A stretch of 35,001 nucleotides of DNA from Bacteroidota bacterium (GTDB lineage: Bacteria > Bacteroidota > Bacteroidia > AKYH767-A > OLB10): positions 1-35,001 of the forward strand of contig JAHEMF010000029.1 in assembly GCA_024643795.1 (NCBI GenBank), written 5' to 3'. Below are positions 1 through 7,798 of the stretch, in pieces. The position numbers and the translations under genes are program-made. The notes beneath the pieces were generated by a model. It did no database searches. It worked only from the letters and a program-made list of their open reading frames with translations, and was not told where the DNA came from. Within the stretch, counting starts at the first letter, position 1. Each line of letters begins with the position of its first letter.

Positions 1-1
1 T

Positions 2-871
2 GATCAACAGGATAAAGTTATGTGGGAAGAAGGAACACAAGCAGTGGGTGATATATGCAATACAGATGTTACCATTGATATTAAAAGTAAAAGCAGGATC
101 AGATACCATAGCTTTATTGAAGTATTTGACCTGACTCCTGAAAAATCAGAGGTGAGTTTTCGTAATGGACTTACAACATATAATTCATTTATGAAATCAG
201 GCTTGCATGTTTCATTAACACCTCACGCACCCTATACGGTTACCAGTAAATTACATCAATTGATCATGGATGAAATGCATGAATCGGGTGGCAAGCAATA
301 TTCGATTCATTTCATGGAAACGCCGTCGGAAAAGGAGCTATTCAATGAAAAAAAAGGACCATTGTTTGATTTTATGCAAAAATCAGGAGTTAATTATCAC
401 TGGATATCAGATAAATGTTCAAGTTCATGGCAATCATTTATTAATTACTTAGAACCACAATGGAATATACTGCTTGTTCATAACACATTTCTTGATCAAG
501 ACACTCTTGATGAAATTTTAAACGGTAGCATTGAAGAAAGTGTATGGTTGTGTTTATGTCCTAATGCAAACCTTTACATTGAAAATAAATTGCCTGACAT
601 AAATATGCTAATGTCAAATAAATTTAAACTGGTAATAGGTACAGATAGCCTGGCATCAAATGAACAGTTATCTGTTATAGAGGAGCTGAATGTAATAAGA
701 AAACACTATCCCGATATAACAACAGCCACATTGTTAACATGGGCCACTATTAATGGTGCAAAATATTTTGGCTGGGATGATCTTGGAGTATTAAGAAAAG
801 GAACAGCTCCCGGTCTGGTGTTTGTAAAAGAAGAGAAAAGTGGAAAATTAAGTTCAGAAAGAATATTATAA
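2..871 (+). CDS. Amidohydrolase family protein (5' end outside window)
   Basis: This is the C-terminal part of a metal-dependent amidohydrolase of the SsnA/MtaD/chlorohydrolase type, which hydrolyses C-N bonds of purine-like or related substrates in the cytoplasm. The frame is open to the left edge, so the start and the usual N-terminal HxH metal motif are missing. Visible family marks are HAPYT (nt 224-238), an H-x-x-E-T motif (HFMET), a further His in LLVHNTFLD, and the metal Asp in IGTDSLASN. The C-terminus has the typical pattern of a small GA motif followed by LGxLxxGxxPGLVFV. The usual 'AD' before the last strand is replaced by 'PG'. The substrate cannot be told from the sequence; aminodeoxyfutalosine or S-adenosylhomocysteine-type deaminases are possible relatives. 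The gene converges on the DUF4468 gene with a 4-nt gap. Confidence 0.85.
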   Translation, partial: DQQDKVMWEEGTQAVGDICNTDVTIDIKSKSRIRYHSFIEVFDLTPEKSEVSFRNGLTTYNSFMKSGLHVSLTPHAPYTVTSKLHQLIMDEMHESGGKQYSIHFMETPSEKELFNEKKGPLFDFMQKSGVNYHWISDKCSSSWQSFINYLEPQWNILLVHNTFLDQDTLDEILNGSIEESVWLCLCPNANLYIENKLPDINMLMSNKFKLVIGTDSLASNEQLSVIEELNVIRKHYPDITTATLLTWATINGAKYFGWDDLGVLRKGTAPGLVFVKEEKSGKLSSERIL

Positions 872-890
872 ACTGTTACCAGTTATCTTT
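871..890 (+). terminator. Weak terminator-like hairpin between convergent genes
   Basis: AACTG (871-875) pairs with CAGTT (880-884) across a TTAC loop and is followed by ATCTTTTT. The stem is only 5 bp and overlaps the end of the convergent minus-strand gene, so this is a tentative call for the amidohydrolase transcript. Confidence 0.25.
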
Positions 891-1433
891 TTCATCAGAC
901 TTCTTGGTAGTCATAAATGATTCCAGTGACGCAGCAACTTCGCGAATCTCAGCATCTGTTTGTGCCAGATAATCTTTATAAACAGGTAGGTATGATTGAG
1001 ATTTTTCATCCAGCCACTTTTCACCCGGGAATGCAGAAGTTTTCATCCAGTTTATCTCCTCAATTGTATATCTGAATCTATCGTCTTTAAGTTCAATTGT
1101 CAATGTATACATTGCATCACCAGCAGACGTAACTATCCCCTTTTTATCCGGAGGGTTGTTTAATCGGTATCTTGATTTACAAACGATCTTTCCGTTTGCG
1201 CTATCTTTTTCCCGTATTACGTTTGCAGGATTGTTGTAATAATCATTTGCCCAGGCAAGAGCTTTTTCGTACAATTTATCTTTAGCCAGGCCATCCACAT
1301 TAACAACATTGGAATATGAAATTTTACCGTTTGCCGGATCAATGGGGATTGATGACGAAGTGCCTTCTTGAGCAAATAAAGGTGACAGCCATAGAAATGA
1401 AGTGATAATAAGAAGGAAAATGGTTCGCAGCAT
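876..1433 (-). CDS. Secreted DUF4468 domain protein
   Basis: A 185-aa protein with a signal peptide (hydrophobic residues 4-19, ending SPLFAQ). The mature part matches the DUF4468 pattern seen in many Bacteroidota envelope proteins: a conserved opening (GKISYSNVVNVDGLAKDKLY), an alternating central sheet ending KGIVTSAGDAMYTLTIELKDDRFRY, and a C-terminal helical stretch. DUF4468 has a TBP-like fold and no known reaction; the protein is probably periplasmic. It lies 23 nt downstream of the LysM carboxypeptidase gene on the same strand, so it is probably cotranscribed with it, which would place it in cell-wall or envelope maintenance. That role is inferred from context only. Confidence 0.8.
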   Translation of the reverse strand: MLRTIFLLIITSFLWLSPLFAQEGTSSSIPIDPANGKISYSNVVNVDGLAKDKLYEKALAWANDYYNNPANVIREKDSANGKIVCKSRYRLNNPPDKKGIVTSAGDAMYTLTIELKDDRFRYTIEEINWMKTSAFPGEKWLDEKSQSYLPVYKDYLAQTDAEIREVAASLESFMTTKKSDEKDNW

Positions 1434-1456
1434 AATTAACGGTTAAGCAACTAAAG

Positions 1457-2971
1457 TCAGCCTTGCTTTTTGATCTTCAATTTAGTTCCCGGTTGTAACG
1501 CCTTAGGCGTTCTGATATTGTTCGTTCTTCTGATATCCTCAGCTGAAATGCCGGTATATTTTTGAGCAATGTTCCATAAGGTGTCGCCTGGTTGAACAAC
1601 ATAAACATCATAGCTTTTGAGAGCCTGTTCCAGAGGGTTAACAGATTTTGGCTTAACATCAGCAGTTTTTACCGGTGTTTTATCTGCCGTATCGGTAGTT
1701 TTATTTTCTGCTACTTCAATCTGATCACCACCCTCATCATTCTCTTCCGCTTCATTATCATTTTCTTTTACAGCAATCCTCTTTTGTGTGCTAACGTATA
1801 CATATAGTCTCTGTCCACTGTAGATCCTGTCAGATCGAAGCCCATTCCATCTTTTAATTGATGAATATGGTACACGATATCTTGAGCCAATTTCAGAAAG
1901 TGTTTCTCCGCTCCTTACAATATGCGATTTTTTTTCTTTGGTCCATACAAGCCTGTAAGCAACAGTGCCGTCATCGCCCTGATCAGTTGTAAGCACAGAT
2001 TTTTGCAGTAGAGGAGGCTCGTTTGTTTTTGCCATGGCACCACATCCAATATGATTGTAATACCTGTTCATCATAGTTGCCACCAATTCGTTCCTCAAAT
2101 ACGGACCACTAACGCCAAGCACGATGCTTATGATCCTGTAATCATCTTTATTAGCGGTTGCCGTTAAACAATAACGTGCTCGCTTAGTGTAGCCTGTTTT
2201 AAGCCCATCAACCTGGTTTTCATAATCGATCACAAGTCGGTTATGATTTCTATGAACGGCAGAAGACTTGCCGTTATCAACTTCTACATATCCTACAGAG
2301 GTTACCTTCATTAGGTCTTCATTCTTGATCAGTTCCAGTGCAAGAAGTAATAGGTCATGCGGTGATGAATGATTATCATACTTGCTATAAGTTGCCGGTA
2401 ATCCTGAAGGATTTGAATAAAAGGTATTATTCATGCCCAGGCTTTTAGCCTTGACATTCATTCGCTCAACAAATTTATCAACGTTTCCTTCCAAAAAGCT
2501 GCCTATGTCGCCGCATGCAAGATTGTTTGAAGGAATAAGAGCGAGCTGTACTAACGACTCCAGCGTATATGTTTCTGTTGTGTGATATATTTTTTTACTT
2601 CTTCTGCTGGCGCGATAAGACCTTTGTACCTTAACCTCATCAGTCCACTCAGCTTTGCAGTTAGCTACATCTTCAGCAGCCAACAGCGCTACCATCATTT
2701 TTGTTAGGGAAGCAATAGGATAAGAGAAATGCATATTTTTCTCCCATACCACAACATCTTTTTCAACGTCGTACAACAAACCGGCTCTGATTTGTTCTTC
2801 ACCTTCCACCATATCAGTAACAGGTGAAACTGTGAACACACCACCGGGCGATATGTAATCTGTACTTTGGTCACTTTCTGCCGGCAGCTCCAACGTAGTT
2901 TGTGCAATTGCTCCGGAAAAAATCCCTAAGAACATGCCTAGCACCGCCGCCGATTTGATGATTTTGCCCAT
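1457..2971 (-). CDS. D-alanyl-D-alanine carboxypeptidase (S11 / PBP5-like) with two C-terminal LysM domains
   Basis: A periplasmic serine D,D-carboxypeptidase that removes the terminal D-Ala of peptidoglycan stem peptides. Counting from the Met at 2971 (504 aa), residues 7-23 form a signal peptide (AIAQ cleavage region). The penicillin-binding triad is intact: SLTK at 88-91, SNN at 148-150 and KTG at 258-260. An acidic, Thr/Lys-rich linker (about 398-450) lies between two LysM domains (about 349-393 and 456-500; GETLSEI and GDTLWNI), which bind GlcNAc-containing glycan. Other in-frame Met codons at 2986 and 3034 would give longer N-termini; 2971 gives the cleanest signal peptide. The gene is 147 nt downstream of ispD and 23 nt upstream of the DUF4468 gene. 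Plain PBP5 proteins carry a membrane anchor and no LysM, so LysM probably does the wall tethering here. Confidence 0.92.
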   Translation of the reverse strand: MGKIIKSAAVLGMFLGIFSGAIAQTTLELPAESDQSTDYISPGGVFTVSPVTDMVEGEEQIRAGLLYDVEKDVVVWEKNMHFSYPIASLTKMMVALLAAEDVANCKAEWTDEVKVQRSYRASRRSKKIYHTTETYTLESLVQLALIPSNNLACGDIGSFLEGNVDKFVERMNVKAKSLGMNNTFYSNPSGLPATYSKYDNHSSPHDLLLLALELIKNEDLMKVTSVGYVEVDNGKSSAVHRNHNRLVIDYENQVDGLKTGYTKRARYCLTATANKDDYRIISIVLGVSGPYLRNELVATMMNRYYNHIGCGAMAKTNEPPLLQKSVLTTDQGDDGTVAYRLVWTKEKKSHIVRSGETLSEIGSRYRVPYSSIKRWNGLRSDRIYSGQRLYVYVSTQKRIAVKENDNEAEENDEGGDQIEVAENKTTDTADKTPVKTADVKPKSVNPLEQALKSYDVYVVQPGDTLWNIAQKYTGISAEDIRRTNNIRTPKALQPGTKLKIKKQG

Positions 2972-3118
2972 GATTTTGTAAGTCATTGATTTGCAATGAT
3001 AAGGATCAAAATAGTAATTATTTACAAACAACACAAATGCTTTTTAACATGATGATGTTGAAAGACTTAACCATATTATACGGCCTATTTTCTTAAACGT
3101 TACCTTCAATTGCTTATT

Positions 3119-3799
3119 TCAGGAAGGCTTATTTTCTCTGCTTTTGAGTATAGATTCTGCAATTATGATGTCCTCCGGCCAGGTTATCTTCATGTTCCAT
3201 TCTTCCCCGTGCACGAAATGAAGCTTTTTGCCGGCATTTTCCACAGCAGAGGCGTCATCGGTCAATTCATGGTCAGATAAAGAGCTATAAGCGTTTTTGA
3301 GGATATCAGACTTAAATACCTGGGGGGTTTGAATGGCCAATACCTTCTGACGGTCAAGTACCACATATTCAGTACCCTGATGCATCCTTAAGGAATCACG
3401 GGGGCCAATAGTTGGGATGGCAGATTCATAAAGACCGGCCTCGGAGAAAAGTTTTTCAATCAGACCCTTGGATGCCAAAGGTCGTACAGCATCATGTACT
3501 GCTATGAGGTCTGATGGGCCTGGCAAGGCTTTCAGGCCATTGATTACTGATTCGGTTCTTGTAGCCCCACCAGTGGTTATGATAACTTTGTTACTCACCG
3601 GGAAAGTCTTGACCAGTAACGCCCAGTGATCTGATTGCTCCTCAGGAAGAACAACCACTATATTATCGGTGATATCCTCAAACAGTTCAATACTGTGTAA
3701 TAAAACAGGTTTACCACGTAATGTTAGAAACTGTTTTGGCAGAACAGAACCAAATCGGGCTCCTTTTCCACCGGCGACGATTATGGCCTGATTAATCAA
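3119..3799 (-). CDS. ispD: 2-C-methyl-D-erythritol 4-phosphate cytidylyltransferase
   Basis: Cytosolic enzyme of the non-mevalonate (MEP) isoprenoid pathway; it joins CTP to MEP to make CDP-methylerythritol. The 226-aa length is normal. The N-terminal nucleotide-binding loop AGGKGARFGSVLPKQFL (residues 9-25) has the GxG..R..PKQ signature, followed by HDAVRP (about 100-105) and the C-terminal TDDASAVE segment that belongs to the MEP site. It starts 18 nt after the queA stop, so the two genes are probably one transcript. Isoprenoid precursors feed undecaprenyl phosphate, the substrate of uppP further upstream in the same minus-strand run. Confidence 0.95.
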   Translation of the reverse strand: MINQAIIVAGGKGARFGSVLPKQFLTLRGKPVLLHSIELFEDITDNIVVVLPEEQSDHWALLVKTFPVSNKVIITTGGATRTESVINGLKALPGPSDLIAVHDAVRPLASKGLIEKLFSEAGLYESAIPTIGPRDSLRMHQGTEYVVLDRQKVLAIQTPQVFKSDILKNAYSSLSDHELTDDASAVENAGKKLHFVHGEEWNMKITWPEDIIIAESILKSRENKPS

Positions 3800-3817
3800 T
3801 TTTCAGGTAGAAGGTTT

Positions 3818-4867
3818 TTACAGGATCAGCATGGCATCGCCATAACTGAAGAATCGGTACTTTTCTTTTATGGCAACCTTATATGCATGCATGATCAAAT
3901 CGTATCCTCCAAAAGCGGCGGTCATCATCAACAATGTTGATTCTGGCATGTGGAAGTTCGTGACCATACAATTGGCAACACTGAAATCGTAAGGTGGGAA
4001 TATAAATTTATTGGTCCAGCCTGCGCTTGGCTTAAGGTGTCCTGCAGTTGAAACAGAAGACTCAACAGCTCTCATGGAAGTTGTACCAATGGCGCAAACG
4101 CGCTTCTTTCTTTCTTTAGCTTTATTTACAATATCAGAAGCCTGTTGCGATATAGCATACTGCTCAGAGTCCATCTTGTGTTTCGTAAGATCTTCAACTT
4201 CTACTGGCCTGAATGTTCCTAACCCTACGTGTAAGGTAACCTCAGCGATATTAACGCCTTTTAATTCGAATCGCTTTAATAATTCGCGACTAAAATGTAG
4301 GCCTGCTGTAGGTGCCGCAACAGCACCTTCATGTTTTGCATAAACCGTTTGGTACCTCTCTTTATCAGCCGGCTCAGCCTTACGTTTAATGTACTTAGGC
4401 AGGGGTGTTTGTCCCAGAGTTTCTATGGCCTGTCTGAACTCCTCCTTGGTTCCGTCAAAAAGAAAACGTAAAGTTCTTCCTCGTGAAGTTGTGTTATCAA
4501 TTACTTCAGCTACCAAAAGATCATCATCACCAAAATAGAGTTTATTACCTATACGAATCTTACGTGCAGGATCAACAAGTACATCCCAAAGTTTACTTTC
4601 TTCATTTAACTCACGAAGAAGGAACACCTCTATCTTTGCACCTGTTTTTTCTTTATTACCGTAAAGCCTCGCAGGAAAAACTTTGGTATTGTTTAGAATC
4701 AAAACATCGCCGTCGTCAAAATAATCCAATATGTCTTTAAAGACCTTGTGTTCTATTTTGCCAGTTTGGCGGTCAACCACCATCAAGCGGGATTCATCTC
4801 TGTTTTGTGAAGGGTGGGTTGCTAAAAGATTCTCACTTATGGAGAATTTGAACTGAGAAAGTTTCAT
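3818..4867 (-). CDS. queA: S-adenosylmethionine:tRNA ribosyltransferase-isomerase
   Basis: Transfers and isomerises the ribosyl part of SAM onto 7-aminomethyl-7-deazaguanine in tRNA, making epoxyqueuosine in the wobble position of Asp, Asn, His and Tyr tRNAs. The 349-aa length is usual. Family marks include the opening [35 protein letters not shown], the strongly conserved [11 protein letters not shown], and [10 protein letters not shown]. The next step of the pathway, queG, is also in this window (26363-27307) but in a separate unit. A 175-nt gap separates this gene from truB upstream, and a TAnnTTTG element in that gap suggests a promoter of its own. Confidence 0.96.
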   Translation of the reverse strand: MKLSQFKFSISENLLATHPSQNRDESRLMVVDRQTGKIEHKVFKDILDYFDDGDVLILNNTKVFPARLYGNKEKTGAKIEVFLLRELNEESKLWDVLVDPARKIRIGNKLYFGDDDLLVAEVIDNTTSRGRTLRFLFDGTKEEFRQAIETLGQTPLPKYIKRKAEPADKERYQTVYAKHEGAVAAPTAGLHFSRELLKRFELKGVNIAEVTLHVGLGTFRPVEVEDLTKHKMDSEQYAISQQASDIVNKAKERKKRVCAIGTTSMRAVESSVSTAGHLKPSAGWTNKFIFPPYDFSVANCMVTNFHMPESTLLMMTAAFGGYDLIMHAYKVAIKEKYRFFSYGDAMLIL

Positions 4868-4922
4868 TCAGAATTTCGTAAATATTTGTTATTGATTTAA
4901 TTACAATTAATTAAACGGGGGG

Positions 4923-4930
4923 CAAATATA
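4923..4930 (-). promoter_or_regulatory. Candidate -7 promoter element for queA-ispD
   Basis: The minus strand reads TATATTTG, an exact match to the Bacteroidota -7 consensus TAnnTTTG, about 56 nt upstream of the queA start in the 175-nt gap after truB. No clear -33 TTTG is seen at the right distance, and such motifs arise by chance in AT-rich DNA. Confidence 0.35.
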
Positions 4931-5042
4931 ATACAACATTGGCCGTTTGAGTTAAATGGCTTTGTAAGTGATTGATAATTAGCGAGAAAAGTTGATATTT
5001 CAACAGGTTGTTAATATCCTGCCAGGTAATAATGAGTCGAAA

Positions 5043-5735
5043 TCAGAGCTTTTGAAGGGTGCGGTATTTCAACAGGATCCCATCGGGCTCAAGGGAGTTT
5101 TCAATGCTGTATTCTCCAACTCTTGTGCGGCAAAGTTCTTTAAGGTATGCGCCTGAATCAACGGATTTGCCAAGGTCATGAATCAATGTTCTAATATATG
5201 TTCCTTTGCTGCATACTACCCTGAATTCTGCTTCAGGAGCATTGTAGTTTAAAATTTCAATTTCATGGATAGTTACCCTACGCGCGGCCAGTTCAGGATC
5301 TTTACCTTTTCTGGCTATATGATAAGCTCTTTTGCCACCAACTTTTACTGCTGAATGTGCAGGAGGGATCTGTTCTATCTCACCTAAAAATTTTTGGGCA
5401 TGCTCTTTCAATAATTCCAAAGTGATGTGTCGAAACTCAAATTCTTGTGATACCGGTTTTTCAAGATCATAGCTTTCTGTGACTCCGCCCAACACCATAA
5501 TACCAGTATATTCTTTTTCAGTTTCCTGTATGCCACTGATAGATTTTGTCTTTGTCCCGGTGCAGATCACTAATAGCCCGGTTGCTAACGGATCCAGTGT
5601 TCCTGCGTGACCTACTTTTTTAAGGCGCAGACCACCACGAATTTTTTTAACAACATCAAATGAAGTCCAACCTTTAGGTTTATTTACTAAAAGGATGCAG
5701 TTGTCAGCAGGATTAGATATGGTTGAATCAGTCAA
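5043..5735 (-). CDS. truB: tRNA pseudouridine(55) synthase
   Basis: Makes pseudouridine 55 in the T loop of tRNAs. The 230-aa length fits short bacterial TruB proteins that lack a long C-terminal extension. The catalytic motif is [13 protein letters not shown] with the nucleophile Asp at residue 48; [11 protein letters not shown] (19-29) and [12 protein letters not shown] are also typical. The start overlaps the uppP stop by 8 nt, indicating translational coupling in the ftsX-DUF3098-uppP-truB run, an arrangement I recognise from other Bacteroidota. Confidence 0.96.
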   Translation of the reverse strand: MTDSTISNPADNCILLVNKPKGWTSFDVVKKIRGGLRLKKVGHAGTLDPLATGLLVICTGTKTKSISGIQETEKEYTGIMVLGGVTESYDLEKPVSQEFEFRHITLELLKEHAQKFLGEIEQIPPAHSAVKVGGKRAYHIARKGKDPELAARRVTIHEIEILNYNAPEAEFRVVCSKGTYIRTLIHDLGKSVDSGAYLKELCRTRVGEYSIENSLEPDGILLKYRTLQKL

Positions 5736-6528
5736 CTATCTGAAGGTCTACTCCGGCCAACATAAGGATCAAAATGACAAGCCCGACCACGATCCTGTAG
5801 TAGCCATACATGCGCAATCCATATTTGGTCAAAGCATTTATAAAAGAGCGGATAGCCAGGATAGCTACAACGAAAGCAATAGCATTACCAATTAGAAGAA
5901 AATTGATCTGCTCCTGATTTATTATGACGCCGCTTTTGTAGAAATCGTAAATCTTATATACCATAGCTGCAAACATGGTGGGAACAGCCAGGAAAAACGA
6001 GAACTCAGCAGCTGTTTTTCTTGATAAACCCTGCATCATTCCACCAATGATGGTTGCGGCTGAACGGGAGACGCCAGGAATCATTGCAATAACCTGGAAC
6101 AACCCTATTTTAAGTGCAGTAGGGTAAGTAACCTTTTCTCCCTTTTCAGGATCAGTATGCTGTTTTACGATCTTATCAATGAAGATAAGAATGATTCCGC
6201 CAATGAGTAGCGAAAATGCAACTACAACAACACTGCCAAGCATCATATCGATAAGGTCATTTAGTAGTAATCCGAATATAACGGCAGGAATAAACGCTAC
6301 TAAAAGTTTGAAATAGAAATCAAGGGTTTGAAAAAACCTTTTCCAATAAAGGACTATCACAGACAGGATGGCTCCAAATTGAATGGAAACAGTAAAAGTT
6401 TTAGTGAACGGATCTTCAGCAATACCCATGAATGAAGAAGCAATTATCATGTGGCCTGTAGATGATATTGGAAGGAATTCGGTGATGCCTTCAATAATGG
6501 CAAGTATAATAGCCTCGATCAGTGTCAT
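5728..6528 (-). CDS. uppP: Undecaprenyl-diphosphatase (BacA family)
   Basis: An integral inner-membrane phosphatase that converts undecaprenyl pyrophosphate to the monophosphate carrier used for peptidoglycan and other surface polymers. The 266-aa, many-helix protein has both signature motifs: [15 protein letters not shown] (residues 13-27, with the conserved acidic residues and His) and [14 protein letters not shown] with the catalytic Arg. About eight hydrophobic segments can be read. It sits 9 nt after the DUF3098 gene and overlaps truB by 8 nt. Overexpression of this family gives bacitracin resistance in other bacteria; here it is an ordinary housekeeping copy. Confidence 0.96.
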   Translation of the reverse strand: MTLIEAIILAIIEGITEFLPISSTGHMIIASSFMGIAEDPFTKTFTVSIQFGAILSVIVLYWKRFFQTLDFYFKLLVAFIPAVIFGLLLNDLIDMMLGSVVVVAFSLLIGGIILIFIDKIVKQHTDPEKGEKVTYPTALKIGLFQVIAMIPGVSRSAATIIGGMMQGLSRKTAAEFSFFLAVPTMFAAMVYKIYDFYKSGVIINQEQINFLLIGNAIAFVVAILAIRSFINALTKYGLRMYGYYRIVVGLVILILMLAGVDLQIVD

Positions 6529-6537
6529 GGTAAATTA

Positions 6538-6777
6538 TCAGTCTTTAGATTTCTTAACTATAGCAACAATTTCAACAACAAATCCGGCAAGCACCATCAG
6601 CGGAGCCAGCGTGATACGTCTGAAACTGAAGATCGAGTCATCAAAGACCGCAGGGTCATCTGAGCCCCCACCGGCCATTAATACAAATCCCAACAGTATC
6701 AATCCAAGCCCAATCAGCATCAACGTGAAATTGATCCTGCCAAAAGCAAAATCTGCTTTACCTTTTTCGTTAGCCAT
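6538..6777 (-). CDS. DUF3098 small two-helix membrane protein
   Basis: A 79-aa protein with two hydrophobic segments (about 15-35 and 57-75) and short charged ends. It matches the DUF3098 family found in Bacteroidota, typically between ftsX and uppP as here. It starts 19 nt after the ftsX stop and ends 9 nt before the uppP start. No function is known. Its fixed place between a divisome gene and a carrier-recycling gene makes an accessory role in division or wall synthesis a fair guess, but nothing in the sequence shows a catalytic site. Confidence 0.85.
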   Translation of the reverse strand: MANEKGKADFAFGRINFTLMLIGLGLILLGFVLMAGGGSDDPAVFDDSIFSFRRITLAPLMVLAGFVVEIVAIVKKSKD

Positions 6778-6796
6778 GGAGTAAAATTTAGTTGTG

Positions 6797-7681
6797 TTAG
6801 TATAAGTCTTCTGAGCTACGCCTCAGATATTTATTCACTGCAAAGTAAGTACTCAATCCGGAAATCACGATACCCCCGACAATAACATATACACATACCT
6901 TAAACAGCATTTCAATATCAGAAAGGTCAACAAGTTCAGGGATCTGTTTCTTGGCAAAAATCATGAGTGCTGCCAAAAGAAATATAGCTATGGCAGCCCC
7001 CCAGAGCCCCTGTCCCATGCTGCTTATCAGGAATGGTTTTCTAATAAATCCCCTTGTAGCGCCAACCAGCTTCATGCTTTTGATCAATAGTCTTTTGGAA
7101 TAAAGTGACAATCTTATGGTATTATTGATCAATCCTGCGGCAATAAAAAGCAATAAGGCACTAAAGCCTACAATAATTATCCCGAGTGTCCGAATATTTT
7201 TGTTGATCTCATCAACAAGCGTTTGTTGGTATAATACTTCATCAACAGCCCTGAATTCGCTTATCTCAGATTTTAATGAATCCACATGGGTAGTGTTTGC
7301 ATAATCAGCCTCCAGGTTCACGTCTATTGACGCCAAAAGGGGGTTGTAGCCTAAAAAGGAGATAAAATCTTCACCAAGCTCATTCTTTAGGTTTTCAGCA
7401 GCCTCCTCCTTACTTGTGAATTTCACGGCCTTGATCTTCTCTGAATCCTCAAGTTTCTTAATTAGTCTGTCTATATCACCTTGTCTGGCATCCCCCTTTA
7501 CCATAACGGTAAGGGTAATGTTCTCACGTAAGTAATCTGATAATTTCCGGGCATGAAGTACCATGATGGCAAGTACTCCTATCATAAAAAGCACCAGAGC
7601 AATACTAATAACAGTTGAAATGTATGAGGTTCGCAAAGTTTTGCGAGCCAATGTATTAATTTCCTGAGGTGCCTTTGCCAT
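6797..7681 (-). CDS. ftsX: Cell division protein FtsX (permease-like)
   Basis: Membrane partner of the ATPase FtsE; the complex controls peptidoglycan hydrolases at the division site. The 294-aa protein (start chosen at 7681, MAKAPQEINTLARKTLRTSY) has one N-terminal transmembrane helix, a periplasmic loop with the FtsX extracellular domain (TLTVMVKGDARQGDIDRL), and three C-terminal helices with the MKLVGATRGFIRKPFL segment typical of the family. An upstream Met at 7720 would add 13 residues without family support. ftsE is not in the window. It is the first gene of the minus-strand run and is divergent from leuS. Confidence 0.93.
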   Translation of the reverse strand: MAKAPQEINTLARKTLRTSYISTVISIALVLFMIGVLAIMVLHARKLSDYLRENITLTVMVKGDARQGDIDRLIKKLEDSEKIKAVKFTSKEEAAENLKNELGEDFISFLGYNPLLASIDVNLEADYANTTHVDSLKSEISEFRAVDEVLYQQTLVDEINKNIRTLGIIIVGFSALLLFIAAGLINNTIRLSLYSKRLLIKSMKLVGATRGFIRKPFLISSMGQGLWGAAIAIFLLAALMIFAKKQIPELVDLSDIEMLFKVCVYVIVGGIVISGLSTYFAVNKYLRRSSEDLY

Positions 7682-7694
7682 GGTGATATGGCCA

Positions 7695-7702
7695 CAAAAG
7701 TA
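7695..7702 (-). promoter_or_regulatory. Candidate -7 promoter element for ftsX
   Basis: The minus strand reads TACTTTTG, an exact TAnnTTTG match, with TTTG 15 nt further upstream (7718-7721), which is shorter than the usual 19-21 nt spacing. It lies only 13 nt before the chosen start at 7681 and would give a nearly leaderless mRNA. It would exclude the longer start at 7720. Confidence 0.3.
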
Positions 7703-7770
7703 GGGTTTTTCTCCGGTCAAAATAAAATAAATTGAACCCAGTATTCACAAGGCCTGCGACCCTCTTTTTG

Positions 7771-7778
7771 TATCTTCG
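7771..7778 (+). promoter_or_regulatory. Candidate -7 promoter element for leuS
   Basis: TATCTTCG matches TAnnTTTG in 7 of 8 positions and lies 20 nt before the leuS ATG. The element before scpA, TATCTTTG, is nearly identical. A clear -33 TTTG is not seen. Confidence 0.4.
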
Positions 7779-7798
7779 CAACTTGTTGCTGAATCACC

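Noticed and set aside
6383-6784. 133-codon plus-strand ORF
   Set aside because: Antisense to uppP and the DUF3098 gene; Ser/Ile/Pro-rich reading typical of a shadow frame.
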